Assembly (NCBI GenBank): GCA_039969355.1
Contig: JBDVOA010000029.1
Location: 124,001 to 188,000 of the forward strand
From: JL08 sp039969355
Lineage (GTDB): Bacteria; Pseudomonadota; Alphaproteobacteria; Rhodobacterales; Rhodobacteraceae
DNA: 64,000 bases
Direction: 5' to 3'
Part shown: piece after piece, positions 35,545 through 44,705 of the stretch
Layout of the letters: the number at the start of each line of letters is the position of its first letter
How positions within the stretch are numbered: the first letter of the stretch is position 1
Position numbers and translations under genes: made by a program
Notes under the pieces: model-generated
Databases searched by the model: none
The model's input: the letters and a program-made list of their open reading frames with translations, nothing else
Told to the model about the DNA's origin: nothing

Positions 35545-35565
35545 ATCGGTAAATACCTTTTCAAG
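35545..35565 (-). promoter_or_regulatory. Candidate RpoH (sigma-32) promoter of hspQ
   Basis: On the minus strand CTTGAAA (35565-35559) matches the sigma-32 -35 consensus. CCGATG (35549-35544) gives a partial match to the CCCAT-type -10 element. The spacer of about 9 nt is shorter than the usual 11-16, which lowers confidence. The position just ahead of a heat-shock gene supports the call. Confidence 0.35.
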
Positions 35566-35756
35566 CCCTATTTGTCCAATAATTACGCCGTTTTATTGGG
35601 AAACAGTCTGTGAACAAGCGCTATACAGTGATCCGTATTCGCCCCCGTTTGACTTTGTTCTTCCGATATTGCCCTGTCGCGCGAAATTGTCATTTCCCAA
35701 AAGGGCTAAGTCCGCTAAGGTGCCCGAAAAAAGAACTATAAAAAAGCGAGAGGCAG

Positions 35757-36347
35757 ATGAGCAGAACTCTTCGCGCATTGGTAATATTGCTGTTGGTGGC
35801 ATCCTGTGGTCGCGGAAACCATTCTGCGCCCCGTAATCTGGATAACGCCTGTAGCATTGTGAGCCAGCGCTCTGAATATTTGAAGGCTTTCCGCACCACG
35901 GAACGGCGTTGGGGTGTACCAGTGCATGTTCAGATGGCGACCATCTATCAGGAAAGCAAATTTGTTTCCAATGCACGCACCCCTTTTCAGTATTCGCTTG
36001 GTGTCATTCCAATGGGACGTCAAAGCAGTGCCTACGGGTACGCCCAGGCGTTGGACGGAACATGGGACGAATACCGGCGGGATACAGGGCGGCGCGGTGC
36101 GAGGCGCGATCGAATCCGGGACGCTTCGGACTTTATGGGCTGGTATATGAACACTACGCTTGAGCGCAACGGCATTGCCCTGACCGACGCACGCAACCAA
36201 TATCTTGCCTATCACGAAGGTCACACCGGCTATGCGCGGGGTAATTACAACAAGAAAAGCTGGTTGCTGCGAGTCGCAAATGATGTTGACGCTCGTGCGA
36301 GAACCTATGAATCACAGCTCGCTGGGTGTAGAGTAGCCCGCCGTTAG
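35757..36347 (+). CDS. SLT-type lytic transglycosylase-like lipoprotein
   Basis: The 196-residue protein starts with a lipoprotein signal (LRALVILLLVASC; lipobox Cys17). The lysozyme-like domain has the catalytic Glu in MATIYQESKFVSNAR, the AYGYAQALDGTWDEY motif and the later YLAYHEGHTGY. It probably cleaves peptidoglycan from the outer or inner membrane. Shine-Dalgarno GAGAGG lies at 35748-35753. It is convergent with lolA. Confidence 0.85.
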   Translation: MSRTLRALVILLLVASCGRGNHSAPRNLDNACSIVSQRSEYLKAFRTTERRWGVPVHVQMATIYQESKFVSNARTPFQYSLGVIPMGRQSSAYGYAQALDGTWDEYRRDTGRRGARRDRIRDASDFMGWYMNTTLERNGIALTDARNQYLAYHEGHTGYARGNYNKKSWLLRVANDVDARARTYESQLAGCRVARR

Positions 36348-36359
36348 GACAGGTTGATA

Positions 36360-36956
36360 TTAGCGGGATGCCCCCGTGGCTCGGGTATTAAACAACTTGT
36401 TGGCGAGCTTAACGTCAGTTCTGAGGTCGCCAAGGACCACTTTTGTTTGCCCGCCAGCAGCGTCATTTATCACCCAACTATCTAAACGAACCGGGTTGTC
36501 AGTGAACGACATCTGAATAGAGCCATATTCCGGGTTCTTCGGGTCCTGCGCCGTCACAATCGTTTCGGACCCGTCAAACTTGTGTCCGACCACCATTTTT
36601 GCCTTACCCAGACTAATATTTCGGGCCAGAATGATGGATAGAGGCGTACGTCTGAGCGGATAGGTCTCGGGTGGCTGGTTTGATTTCTTATCCACAATGA
36701 CAACCGATCCATTCCCCGCGACAACCAACGCCGTTTCGGGTGCATCGTATTCAAACCGCATCCGACCGGGGCGTTTTATGTAAAGCGTACCGGTTGACGT
36801 AGAGCCGTCATCGTTGGTCTGGGTGAAGTCTCCCTGTGCAACGGTCATACCATTCAAATACCTGGATATTTCCCCTAACGACAGGATGTCCGCCGCAGCA
36901 GGCGCGGCGGTGGCAAGGCAGAACAGGACAGCACTGAGGATACGTTTCATAGTCAT
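36360..36956 (-). CDS. lolA: Outer-membrane lipoprotein carrier protein LolA
   Basis: LolA carries lipoproteins across the periplasm from LolCDE to the outer membrane. The 198-residue protein has a signal peptide (MKRILSAVLFCLATAAPAAA) and an open-barrel sequence with GDFTQTNDDGSTSTG, YIKRPGRMRFEYDAP and the VVIVDKKSNQ region. The start could be the Met two codons downstream (36950), which gives the MKR signal start. It follows ftsK in the same direction with a 102-bp gap; ftsK-lolA order is common in alphaproteobacteria. Confidence 0.93.
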   Translation of the reverse strand: MTMKRILSAVLFCLATAAPAAADILSLGEISRYLNGMTVAQGDFTQTNDDGSTSTGTLYIKRPGRMRFEYDAPETALVVAGNGSVVIVDKKSNQPPETYPLRRTPLSIILARNISLGKAKMVVGHKFDGSETIVTAQDPKNPEYGSIQMSFTDNPVRLDSWVINDAAGGQTKVVLGDLRTDVKLANKLFNTRATGASR

Positions 36957-37058
36957 TACATACGCATTGCGCGCAGGAATTACACCCCACGCGCGCTCAC
37001 TTGGCCGCGATTTGCCGACGGGATTATCCGGGCATCGTTATTGCTTCCCGAAGCTAAG

Positions 37059-39899
37059 TTATTGTTGTTCCGGGACCAAGATCTCGCGTTTTCCGACGTG
37101 ATTGGCGGGGGAAACCAGACCCTGATCCTCCATCTGTTCAACGAGGCGCGCCGCCTTATTATAGCCGATTGCCAGTTTGCGTTGGATGTAGCTGGTCGAA
37201 CACTTGCGATCCTTGATGACAATCTGCACGGCAGTATCGTAAAGTGCGTCTTCGCTGTCCGTGTTTCCGCCCAGCCCCAGGACAAGATCAATGTCGCTTT
37301 CACGATCGTCGTCCGGCCCTTCTAGCACAGTGTTGACATAAGCGGGCGGTCCAAAGCCTTTCAGGTGATTAACCACCTGTTCCACTTCTTCATCGGAAAC
37401 AAATGGCCCGTGACAGCGCGTAATCTTGGCACCCCCGGCCATGTAGAGCATGTCGCCCATACCAAGCAATTGTTCAGCTCCCATTTCACCCAAAATAGTG
37501 CGGCTGTCGATCTTGCTGGTCACTTGAAACGATATGCGCGTGGGGAAGTTGGCCTTGATCGTTCCGGTGATCACGTCCACCGATGGGCGCTGCGTGGCCA
37601 TAATGAGGTGTATGCCCGACGCACGTGCCATCTGTGCAAGACGCTGGATGCAGGCCTCGATTTCTTTGCCTGCGACCATCATCAGATCAGCCATTTCATC
37701 TACGATAACGACAATATAGGGCAGCAACTCTGGTGCAAACTCTTCCGTCTCGAACATTGGTTCGCCGGTCTCGTCGTCAAATCCGGTTTGGACGGTACGA
37801 CTGAACATCTCGTTCTTGGATAAGGCGTCGCGCACGCGACCGTTGTAGCCTTCGATGTTGCGTACACCCATTTTGGACATTTTTCGGTAGCGCTCTTCCA
37901 TCTCACCAACAGTCCATTTCAAGGCAACAACCGCCTTTTTAGGGTCTGTTACGACGGGTGACAGAAGGTGCGGAATGCCGTCATAGACGCTAAGTTCCAG
38001 CATCTTGGGGTCAATCATGATCAGTCGGCATTCATCCGGCGTGAGCTTGTAAAGCAACGACAGGATCATCGTATTGATCGCCACCGATTTACCAGAACCG
38101 GTGGTTCCCGCAATCAGGAGGTGTGGCATCTTGGCAAGATTGGCTACCATCGGGCCGCCACCAATATCTTTGCCCAGCGCCAACGGTAGGCGCATGTTGC
38201 TGTCGCCAAAGTCCCGCGCGGCAAGAACCTCGCGCAACACACACATTTCGCGATTTTCATTTGGCAGTTCAATGCCAATCACGGATCGACCCGGCACTGT
38301 ACTGACGCGGGCAGAAAGTGCCGCCATAGAACGTGCGATATCGTCTGCCAAACCAATGACGCGACTGGCTTTGAGGCCCGGCGCTGGTTCCAGCTCGTAC
38401 ATGGTTACGACGGGCCCAGGGCGCACCGCGATAATCTCGCCCTTTACACCATAGTCATCCAGAACACTTTCCAGCATTCGCGCGTTTTCTTCCAACGCGT
38501 CATTAGACAGATGATGCCGCGTCACCTCTGTCGGACTGGTCAACAGGTTCAAAGGCGGCAGCTCATACTGAATCTGGTTTTCCTCAAAAGCGAGACCGGG
38601 CTGGGCCTCGGCCTTGGCCTGCCGCGAAGGTGCAGGAGCTTTTCGAACCGGATTCTGCACAACCTTGCGCGGTTCCAAGGTCGGGATGACCGGAGCGGCA
38701 CTTTGTTCCGGCGGCGGGGCTAGTGGAATATCCATCGTTTCGGACACGGGCTGCATATCAGACGCATTGTGCGGCGGCTCTGATGGCATCATCGCGTCAG
38801 CTGTCAGCGGAGGCTCTGAGCGAAAACCATCCGGCTGGCCGGTCTTCAAGAGCAGCGGATCCGGCCCGCGACCCCGACCTTTGGTGAGGGGTGCGACTGA
38901 CTCTGATTGCATCCCCGGCACTTGCCGCACCCGCGTCTTGATCACATCCGCAATCTTGGCCTTGATCCGCTCATCCCCTGGCATGTCCTGATCATCCGCG
39001 ACGGCGGCGTATTCCACCAGTTCGGGCTCAGGCATAGCTTCCGGGCGCTTGATCAGCGACGGTATGCGCGCCAGAAGACCTTGTTTTTCCACGACTTCGG
39101 GTTCTTCGACGAAACTTGCATCTGCCTCCGCCAACATCGGCTGCGCATCCGCATAGATCACTGCATCCTCTGCATCAAGGCGCGCGGCCTCGCGTTTCTC
39201 GGCCTGACGTGCCTGCAGGGCTTGCGCTGCCTGAACAGCCCCTGACGCACCGCGGCCCAGTAGGCTCATCAACCCTGCGTAGGCCATGATCAGGCCGACC
39301 AAAAGAAACCGGCCGATCCGCTTTAGTTCGACCCGGGTGAATCCCAAAACAAAGGCACCCAACGCGACAATGCCGATTGCCATCAGGAACGACATCATCT
39401 TAACCGCAAATGCTGACCCAATCGGCACAGCTGTCAGCACTGCGCCCATGACAGTGTCGCCAAACAAACCACCCAACCCAAAGCTATGGGTCTGTTTCCA
39501 GGCCTGTCCGGGCTCAAGAGTCGAGGCATAAATCGCACACAAGGCAATGGCGATTGGTGCAAATATCAGACGCGAGACCGCTCGTTCTTCGCCTGTATGC
39601 AGCGTAAACCGCAGGCCCCACGCCAGCAAAACCACACCCAGACCCCAGCTTCCCCAGCCAACAATCATGAACAATGGGGCGGCAATTGTTGCGCCGATGC
39701 GCCCCATCCAATTCTGAACTGGCGCATCTGTGGAAACCATCCAGTTGGGATCATCCGGCGTATAAGACCAGATCATTGCAGCGGCCATTGCACCCAGAAC
39801 CATCAGACCAATGCCCAAAAGCTCTTTGCCACGTTTCTCAATCGCGGCCTGGGTGTTGCTGTCCAATAGCGGATCGCGCCCACGTGTCTGATATGCCAT
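37059..39899 (-). CDS. ftsK: DNA translocase FtsK
   Basis: FtsK pumps chromosomal DNA through the closing septum. The 946-residue protein has four or more N-terminal transmembrane segments (residues about 25-200), a Pro/acidic linker of about 240 residues, and a C-terminal motor with Walker A in LIAGTTGSGKSVAINT and Walker B in IVVIVDEMADLMMVAG. The final gamma winged-helix contains CSTSYIQRKLAIGYNKAARLVE, which would read KOPS-like sequences. It lies 17 bp downstream of the aminotransferase gene and precedes lolA. Confidence 0.97.
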   Translation of the reverse strand: MAYQTRGRDPLLDSNTQAAIEKRGKELLGIGLMVLGAMAAAMIWSYTPDDPNWMVSTDAPVQNWMGRIGATIAAPLFMIVGWGSWGLGVVLLAWGLRFTLHTGEERAVSRLIFAPIAIALCAIYASTLEPGQAWKQTHSFGLGGLFGDTVMGAVLTAVPIGSAFAVKMMSFLMAIGIVALGAFVLGFTRVELKRIGRFLLVGLIMAYAGLMSLLGRGASGAVQAAQALQARQAEKREAARLDAEDAVIYADAQPMLAEADASFVEEPEVVEKQGLLARIPSLIKRPEAMPEPELVEYAAVADDQDMPGDERIKAKIADVIKTRVRQVPGMQSESVAPLTKGRGRGPDPLLLKTGQPDGFRSEPPLTADAMMPSEPPHNASDMQPVSETMDIPLAPPPEQSAAPVIPTLEPRKVVQNPVRKAPAPSRQAKAEAQPGLAFEENQIQYELPPLNLLTSPTEVTRHHLSNDALEENARMLESVLDDYGVKGEIIAVRPGPVVTMYELEPAPGLKASRVIGLADDIARSMAALSARVSTVPGRSVIGIELPNENREMCVLREVLAARDFGDSNMRLPLALGKDIGGGPMVANLAKMPHLLIAGTTGSGKSVAINTMILSLLYKLTPDECRLIMIDPKMLELSVYDGIPHLLSPVVTDPKKAVVALKWTVGEMEERYRKMSKMGVRNIEGYNGRVRDALSKNEMFSRTVQTGFDDETGEPMFETEEFAPELLPYIVVIVDEMADLMMVAGKEIEACIQRLAQMARASGIHLIMATQRPSVDVITGTIKANFPTRISFQVTSKIDSRTILGEMGAEQLLGMGDMLYMAGGAKITRCHGPFVSDEEVEQVVNHLKGFGPPAYVNTVLEGPDDDRESDIDLVLGLGGNTDSEDALYDTAVQIVIKDRKCSTSYIQRKLAIGYNKAARLVEQMEDQGLVSPANHVGKREILVPEQQ

Positions 39900-39916
39900 A
39901 CTCTTAACCTCTGTCT

Positions 39917-41101
39917 TTATTGGAACAAACAGTCACGGATGGCTTCCAACCCGCGCTGCGTTTCCTCTTTTGGGGCCACCAGTGCGACCCGAATGTAACC
40001 AGCGCCGGGGTTCATCCCGTCCGCGTCCTGGCTTAGATAGGCGCCGGGCAAAACCCGCACGCCTGTTTCCTGCCAAAGCTTCAATGCTGCCTCTTCGCCG
40101 TCTTTAACGGGAATCCACAGGAAGAACCCCGCTTCGGGCGAGCGATATCCGGGAATATTGCCCAGAATGCGATCGGCCAATTCAAATTTATCCTGATAGA
40201 GCCGGCGGTTTTCGACCACGTGGTCTTCGTCAGCCCAAACTGCTGCTGCCGCCGCCTGAAGCGGCAGAGGAAGCGGTGCGCCCGCATAATTTCTCAGCAG
40301 TTTGATCCGCGCGATCGTCTCGGGACCCCCTGCGACAAAGCCAGACCGCAATCCAGGAAGATTTGAACGTTTGGAAAGCGAATGAAAAATCACGACGCGT
40401 TCGGGGTCTGCACCCATTTCCGAGGCAATTTCGAGCGCACCGGGCGGCGGAGCGTCCCGGTATATCTCGGAATAACACTCATCCGCGAATATCTGAAAAT
40501 CATGGTGTTCTGCCAGATTGATCAGATCAACCCAATACTCTTGGCTGGCCACGGCGCCCTGCGGGTTCGCCGGCGAGCAGACATAAGCGATGGCGGTCTG
40601 CTTCAGCACGTCAGGCGAAAGGGCTGCGAAGTCAGGCAAATGCCCTGTTGCCTCTGTCGCTGGAACAAACACGGGTTCTGCCTCGACCGATAGTGCGGCT
40701 AGCATATAGACAGGGTAAAACGGATTAGGCGTCAGAACGACCGGCGCGCGGCCATTTTTGGTCTCGGGGCACAGGGTCATGGCGGCGTTGTAAAGCCCTT
40801 CGCGTGTGCCGTTCAATGCCATCAGCTGTGTTGCGGGATCAACGTCAACGCCGTATCGTCGTTTTATCCATTTGGATATCGCATCCCTCAGCGCCGCTGA
40901 GCCCTCGTTGGGCGGATAGCTGTTAAAACCGGCGCTATTTTCAACGATCACGTCCGAAACCCAGGCCGGAAACTTGTGCTTTGGTTCTCCGATGGTCATG
41001 TTGATCACATCGCCACCGGGTTCATGCACGTCCAGAAGAGCCCGCAAACGGGGCCATACATGCGCCGGAAGGTTCGAAAACCGCTCGGGAAACTTCATCA
41101 A
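39917..41101 (-). CDS. Class I/II PLP aminotransferase (DapC-like)
   Basis: The 394-residue aminotransferase begins MKFPERFSNLPAHVWPRL. It has the PLP-contact ANPQGAVAS segment, an FADECYSEIYRD aspartate motif, and the Schiff-base lysine in SLSKRSNLPGLRSGF. The C-terminal arginine region is YIRVALVAP. It resembles N-succinyldiaminopimelate aminotransferases of alphaproteobacteria, so a role in lysine/peptidoglycan precursor synthesis is likely, consistent with proximity to ftsK. Another amino donor specificity cannot be excluded. Confidence 0.82.
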   Translation of the reverse strand: MMKFPERFSNLPAHVWPRLRALLDVHEPGGDVINMTIGEPKHKFPAWVSDVIVENSAGFNSYPPNEGSAALRDAISKWIKRRYGVDVDPATQLMALNGTREGLYNAAMTLCPETKNGRAPVVLTPNPFYPVYMLAALSVEAEPVFVPATEATGHLPDFAALSPDVLKQTAIAYVCSPANPQGAVASQEYWVDLINLAEHHDFQIFADECYSEIYRDAPPPGALEIASEMGADPERVVIFHSLSKRSNLPGLRSGFVAGGPETIARIKLLRNYAGAPLPLPLQAAAAAVWADEDHVVENRRLYQDKFELADRILGNIPGYRSPEAGFFLWIPVKDGEEAALKLWQETGVRVLPGAYLSQDADGMNPGAGYIRVALVAPKEETQRGLEAIRDCLFQ

Positions 41102-41204
41102 AACTGCCTCAAGTCGGGATCATTCGCGTCCCGTTTGAGTCAAAGTACCCAAGCGTCACGCCTGCGTCCACAAAATGAAACAGATTGAATGGGATATGTG
41201 GTTT

Positions 41205-42533
41205 TTAGGCCAACACCTTTTCGACAACTGCACCTAGCCTTAGCGCCTGTTCATCCATGTCCGGCGGCGTCATCAATAAAATGCCGCAACTCGGCGTTCC
41301 TGTCGGAAGTGTCAGCGCAGACAATCCCATCAGGTTCCCGACGCGGGTATTGCGCAAAGCCAGAAGGTTTTCAGTGACATAATAGTCGTGGTCCGTCATC
41401 AACCGCTCAAGATTTGGTGGCAAAATCGCGGACGTCGGGCACAGCACCGCGTCAAAACTGGCAGTCGCCTGATCGTAAGCCTTGCGGCATCCTTCCAGTT
41501 TGGCCCATGCCGACACGTAGTCGGGACCCGAAAAAGTTGCACCCTGACGGAATCGTTCCAGTATTTCCGCAAACATCAGATCGGGGTTCGCCTCAATCGC
41601 GTCACGCCAAAGACCATAGGCCTCTGCTGTGTAAAGCACACCAGACAGCGCCATGGCCTCATCTATCTCTGGGACATCTAATTGTTCCAGAATAGCCCCT
41701 GCCGCGCGCATACGCTCCAATGCACCTTCGAATGCCTCGCGCGGTGCGTCGCGCAGTTCATCAGTGACAACAGTTTGGAGGATCGCAAAACGCTTGCCTT
41801 TGATATCCCCGCCTTTCAAATCGGCTGGTCCGGTGCCTTCAAGTGCGCCCAGCAGCAAGGCCGCATCCTCGACCGTCCGGGTAAGTGGCCCAACAGTATC
41901 AAATCGCAAACAAAGTGGCACAACACCTTCAAGAGACACGCGCCCCGATGTCGTCTTGAGCCCCACAAGATCATTCCAGGCCGCCGGGATTCGAACTGAT
42001 CCACCTGTATCGGAACCAATTGCGCCGGCCGCCAGCCCAAAGGCCACAGAAGCCGCGGCACCGGAAGACGACCCACCCGAAACGCCATCCAAGTCATTCA
42101 CCGACGGAGGCGTCGCCGTCGAAGGGTTAAGACCCAAACCCGAAAACGCCAGTTCGCTCATGTGTGTCTTGCCCAGACAAACCAGACCCATCGCAGTAGC
42201 ATTCGCCAAAACAAGTGCATCTGCATTCGGAACCCGGTCTTTGAGCAAAGCCGATCCCGCCTCGGTCGCGGTACCGGCACTGTCAAAAAGGTCTTTCCAA
42301 CTGATTGGCACCCCATCAAGCAGGGACAAGCGATGCCCAGACTTCGCGCGAGCGCTGGCTGCGGTCGCTTCTTCCAACGCCCGTTTGTGTGTGACGCGAG
42401 CATAAATCCGGTCGCGCAAAGGATGTGCGTCAATCGCATCCAGATAGGTCTGCGTCAGGGTAATTGGGTCGATGTTACCCTCCTCGATACCACGGCCCAA
42501 ATCCGCCGCGCTCATCTCTAACCATTCCTGCAT
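41205..42533 (-). CDS. Amidase signature family protein
   Basis: A 442-residue amidase with the Ser-cisSer-Lys triad: Lys in VPISWKDLFD, cis-Ser in GVSGGSSSGAAASVAFG, and nucleophile Ser in GSDTGGSVRIPA. It hydrolyses an amide of unknown identity. The start at 42533 (MQEWLEMSAADLG) avoids overlap with the divergent hydroxylase and gives the family N-terminus. GatA is unlikely because no gatB/gatC genes are near and the protein is shorter. Confidence 0.87.
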   Translation of the reverse strand: MQEWLEMSAADLGRGIEEGNIDPITLTQTYLDAIDAHPLRDRIYARVTHKRALEEATAASARAKSGHRLSLLDGVPISWKDLFDSAGTATEAGSALLKDRVPNADALVLANATAMGLVCLGKTHMSELAFSGLGLNPSTATPPSVNDLDGVSGGSSSGAAASVAFGLAAGAIGSDTGGSVRIPAAWNDLVGLKTTSGRVSLEGVVPLCLRFDTVGPLTRTVEDAALLLGALEGTGPADLKGGDIKGKRFAILQTVVTDELRDAPREAFEGALERMRAAGAILEQLDVPEIDEAMALSGVLYTAEAYGLWRDAIEANPDLMFAEILERFRQGATFSGPDYVSAWAKLEGCRKAYDQATASFDAVLCPTSAILPPNLERLMTDHDYYVTENLLALRNTRVGNLMGLSALTLPTGTPSCGILLMTPPDMDEQALRLGAVVEKVLA

Positions 42534-42620
42534 AAGATAACCCCCCAAATCTGCCTGATCCTGACGGTAGCGACAGCACAACACATGGACAATCCCGAAC
42601 CTGTCGCCATATTCATCCCT

Positions 42621-43847
42621 ATGAAACCGCAAAGTGATATCACGATAGTAGGCGGCGGCTTAAATGGCCCGGCATTGGCACTGGCGATGGCGCATACCGG
42701 GCATTCCGTGACAATTATCGATGCGCTCAGTGAGAAGGTGCGCAAAAACGCAGCCTTTGACGGGCGTTCTTATGCTTTAGCCCTGACTTCAAAACGGCTG
42801 CTGGAAGCAATCGGCGTTTGGCCCGACCTAAAACCGCACGCACAACCGATGCTTGAAATAAAAGTTACGGACGGTCGCGCAGGTGAAGGCCCTTCACCGT
42901 TTTTCATGCATTTCGATCACGCCGAGATAGAAGAAGGGCCCATGGGTTTCATGGTCGAAGACCGGCATCTGCGCCGTGCATTTCTGGACGGGATGTCAGC
43001 GGAACCGCTGATCACCCAACTATCCGGCGAGACCGTCGTCGATCAGTATGTCGATACCAATAGCGTTTCTGTGACTTTGGCCAGTGGCCAGAGAATTAAG
43101 AGCAAGCTCTTGGTGGGATCAGACGGGCGTAGCAGTGGAACAGCCGTGCGCGCCGGAATCAAACGCACCGGCTGGGGTTATGGTCAGACGGCCCTTGTCT
43201 GTGCGGTGGCACACGAAAAACCGCACAACGGCATTGCACATCAATTTTTTATGCCCTCTGGCCCGCTGGCGATTCTACCCTTGACGGGCAACCGATGTTC
43301 GATTGTCTGGACTGAAACTGACGCAGAAGTTCATCGCATTAATGCGATGAACGACACCGAATATCTCGAGACTCTGCGCCCCCGGTTTGGAAATTTTCTG
43401 GGTGATATTTCTCTGGCGGGTCAACGCTTTAGCTATCCACTGAATCTGACCCTCGCAAACCGGTTCATTGCCCGGCGTCTGGCCCTTGTGGGGGATGCGG
43501 CCCACGGCGTTCATCCGATCGCTGGGCAAGGACTGAATGCCGGACTTCGCGATATCGCCGCGTTGGCGGAAACGCTTACGATGGCGCAGCGTCGTGGTGA
43601 AGATATTGGATCATCGCTGGTGCTTGAGCGGTATGAACAGTGGCGCCGTTTTGACACCACATCGTTGGCTCTTGCGACAGACGCTTTTAATCGTCTCTTT
43701 TCAAATGACAACTTTTTCCTGCGTGCGGCGCGCGATATCGGCATGGGGATTGTCAATTCTGCGCCAGCTATGCGCCGGGGCTTCATCCGCGAAGCGGCAG
43801 GTTTGACGGGCGACATACCGCGTCTGATGCAAGGAAAAGTACTCTAG
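42621..43847 (+). CDS. UbiH/UbiF/VisC-type FAD-dependent hydroxylase
   Basis: The 408-residue flavoprotein has the N-terminal dinucleotide motif DITIVGGGLNGPALALAMA, the DG-type middle region (KLLVGSDGRSSG), and the FAD-ribityl motif LVGDAAHGVHPIAGQGLNAG. It probably hydroxylates the ubiquinone ring. The start at 42621 is chosen for closeness to the FAD motif; an in-frame ATG at 42585 would add 12 residues. No Shine-Dalgarno decides. Convergent with the Trm112 gene. Confidence 0.87.
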   Translation: MKPQSDITIVGGGLNGPALALAMAHTGHSVTIIDALSEKVRKNAAFDGRSYALALTSKRLLEAIGVWPDLKPHAQPMLEIKVTDGRAGEGPSPFFMHFDHAEIEEGPMGFMVEDRHLRRAFLDGMSAEPLITQLSGETVVDQYVDTNSVSVTLASGQRIKSKLLVGSDGRSSGTAVRAGIKRTGWGYGQTALVCAVAHEKPHNGIAHQFFMPSGPLAILPLTGNRCSIVWTETDAEVHRINAMNDTEYLETLRPRFGNFLGDISLAGQRFSYPLNLTLANRFIARRLALVGDAAHGVHPIAGQGLNAGLRDIAALAETLTMAQRRGEDIGSSLVLERYEQWRRFDTTSLALATDAFNRLFSNDNFFLRAARDIGMGIVNSAPAMRRGFIREAAGLTGDIPRLMQGKVL

Positions 43848-43848
43848 G

Positions 43849-44037
43849 TTATTCCAGCACCCGCGCCTCATCGACCAGCATAACCGGTATTCCATTGCGA
43901 ATGGGAAACGCGAGGTTGCCGGGTTTCGAGATTAATTCCTGTGTGGTCGCGTCATATTCCAGGCGGGCATGTGTCTTCGGACAAATAAGTGATTCAAGCA
44001 TATGTCGGTCAAAAACTGGGGGCATCGCATCACTCAT
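43849..44037 (-). CDS. Trm112 family protein
   Basis: This 62-residue protein has the Trm112/YcaR layout: MLESLICPKTHARLEYD, then QELISKPGNLAFPIRNGIPVML. Eukaryotic Trm112 activates methyltransferases; bacterial roles are less clear. Only one of the usual Cys residues (ICP) is retained. Its start overlaps the stop of the LON-domain gene by 4 nt, indicating an operon of YbbN-like, LON-like and Trm112 proteins. Confidence 0.88.
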   Translation of the reverse strand: MSDAMPPVFDRHMLESLICPKTHARLEYDATTQELISKPGNLAFPIRNGIPVMLVDEARVLE

Positions 44038-44678
44038 TGTATCAAATCCGTTCCGCTGTCGGCATGCAATTGATACTCGATCAATGTTATCAGAGTCTCG
44101 CGTCTCGTGCTGAGCGACGGCGCCTCAAGCAGAGCCTGTTTGTCTTCGGGGTCAAGGTCCAGAAGCATAGAAAGCGAATTGACCAGCAATTCGTCGTCCG
44201 CCTCCTTGAGCGATTCCCAATCGGTTGATAAATCGCGCGCCGAAAAGAAGCGCCCTAACAGGTCCAAAAAGGCCGGCCTGTCGAACGACTGATCTTTTTC
44301 TTCCGGCCCCAAGTCATGCTCAAAACCGCTCCAACTTACGCTACAGCGTCGGTATGGAGTAAATCCCGTTTCTTCGGTCAAAATCCTGTAGCGTGAAGCT
44401 CCCGATAGCGTGATGAGATATCGGCCATCTTCGGTTTCAGTGAATTGGGTAATGCGACCCGCACACCCGATCACATGCAAGCCGGTATCATCACGTCCCG
44501 GCACGGAATTGGGCTGCACCATCCCGATCATTCGCCCCGGCGTTTTTAACGAATCTTCCAACATCTGCAGGTAACGCGGTTCAAAGATGTGAAGCGGCAG
44601 GCGCGCACGCGGCAAGAGCAGCGCACCCGGCAACGGGAAGACAGGCAGAATATCTGGCAGATCAGCAGCTTTTATCAT
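44034..44678 (-). CDS. LON peptidase substrate-binding domain protein
   Basis: The 214-residue protein consists of the N-terminal substrate-binding domain of Lon without ATPase or protease parts. It has LPVFPLPGALLLPRARLPLHIFEPRY and GCAGRITQFTETEDGRYLITLSG. The role of such stand-alone domains is unclear; substrate recognition or adaptor function is inferred. It lies 27 nt after the YbbN-like thioredoxin gene and overlaps the Trm112 gene, a combination common in Rhodobacterales. Confidence 0.9.
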   Translation of the reverse strand: MIKAADLPDILPVFPLPGALLLPRARLPLHIFEPRYLQMLEDSLKTPGRMIGMVQPNSVPGRDDTGLHVIGCAGRITQFTETEDGRYLITLSGASRYRILTEETGFTPYRRCSVSWSGFEHDLGPEEKDQSFDRPAFLDLLGRFFSARDLSTDWESLKEADDELLVNSLSMLLDLDPEDKQALLEAPSLSTRRETLITLIEYQLHADSGTDLIQ

Positions 44679-44705
44679 GAATCAGGACCTAGCCCGAAGA
44701 AGTGC

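Noticed and set aside
41980..42000. GGGATTCGAACTGATC-like string resembling the T-arm of a tRNA on the minus strand
   Set aside because: It lies inside the amidase gene, with no acceptor stem, anticodon stem or CCA around it.
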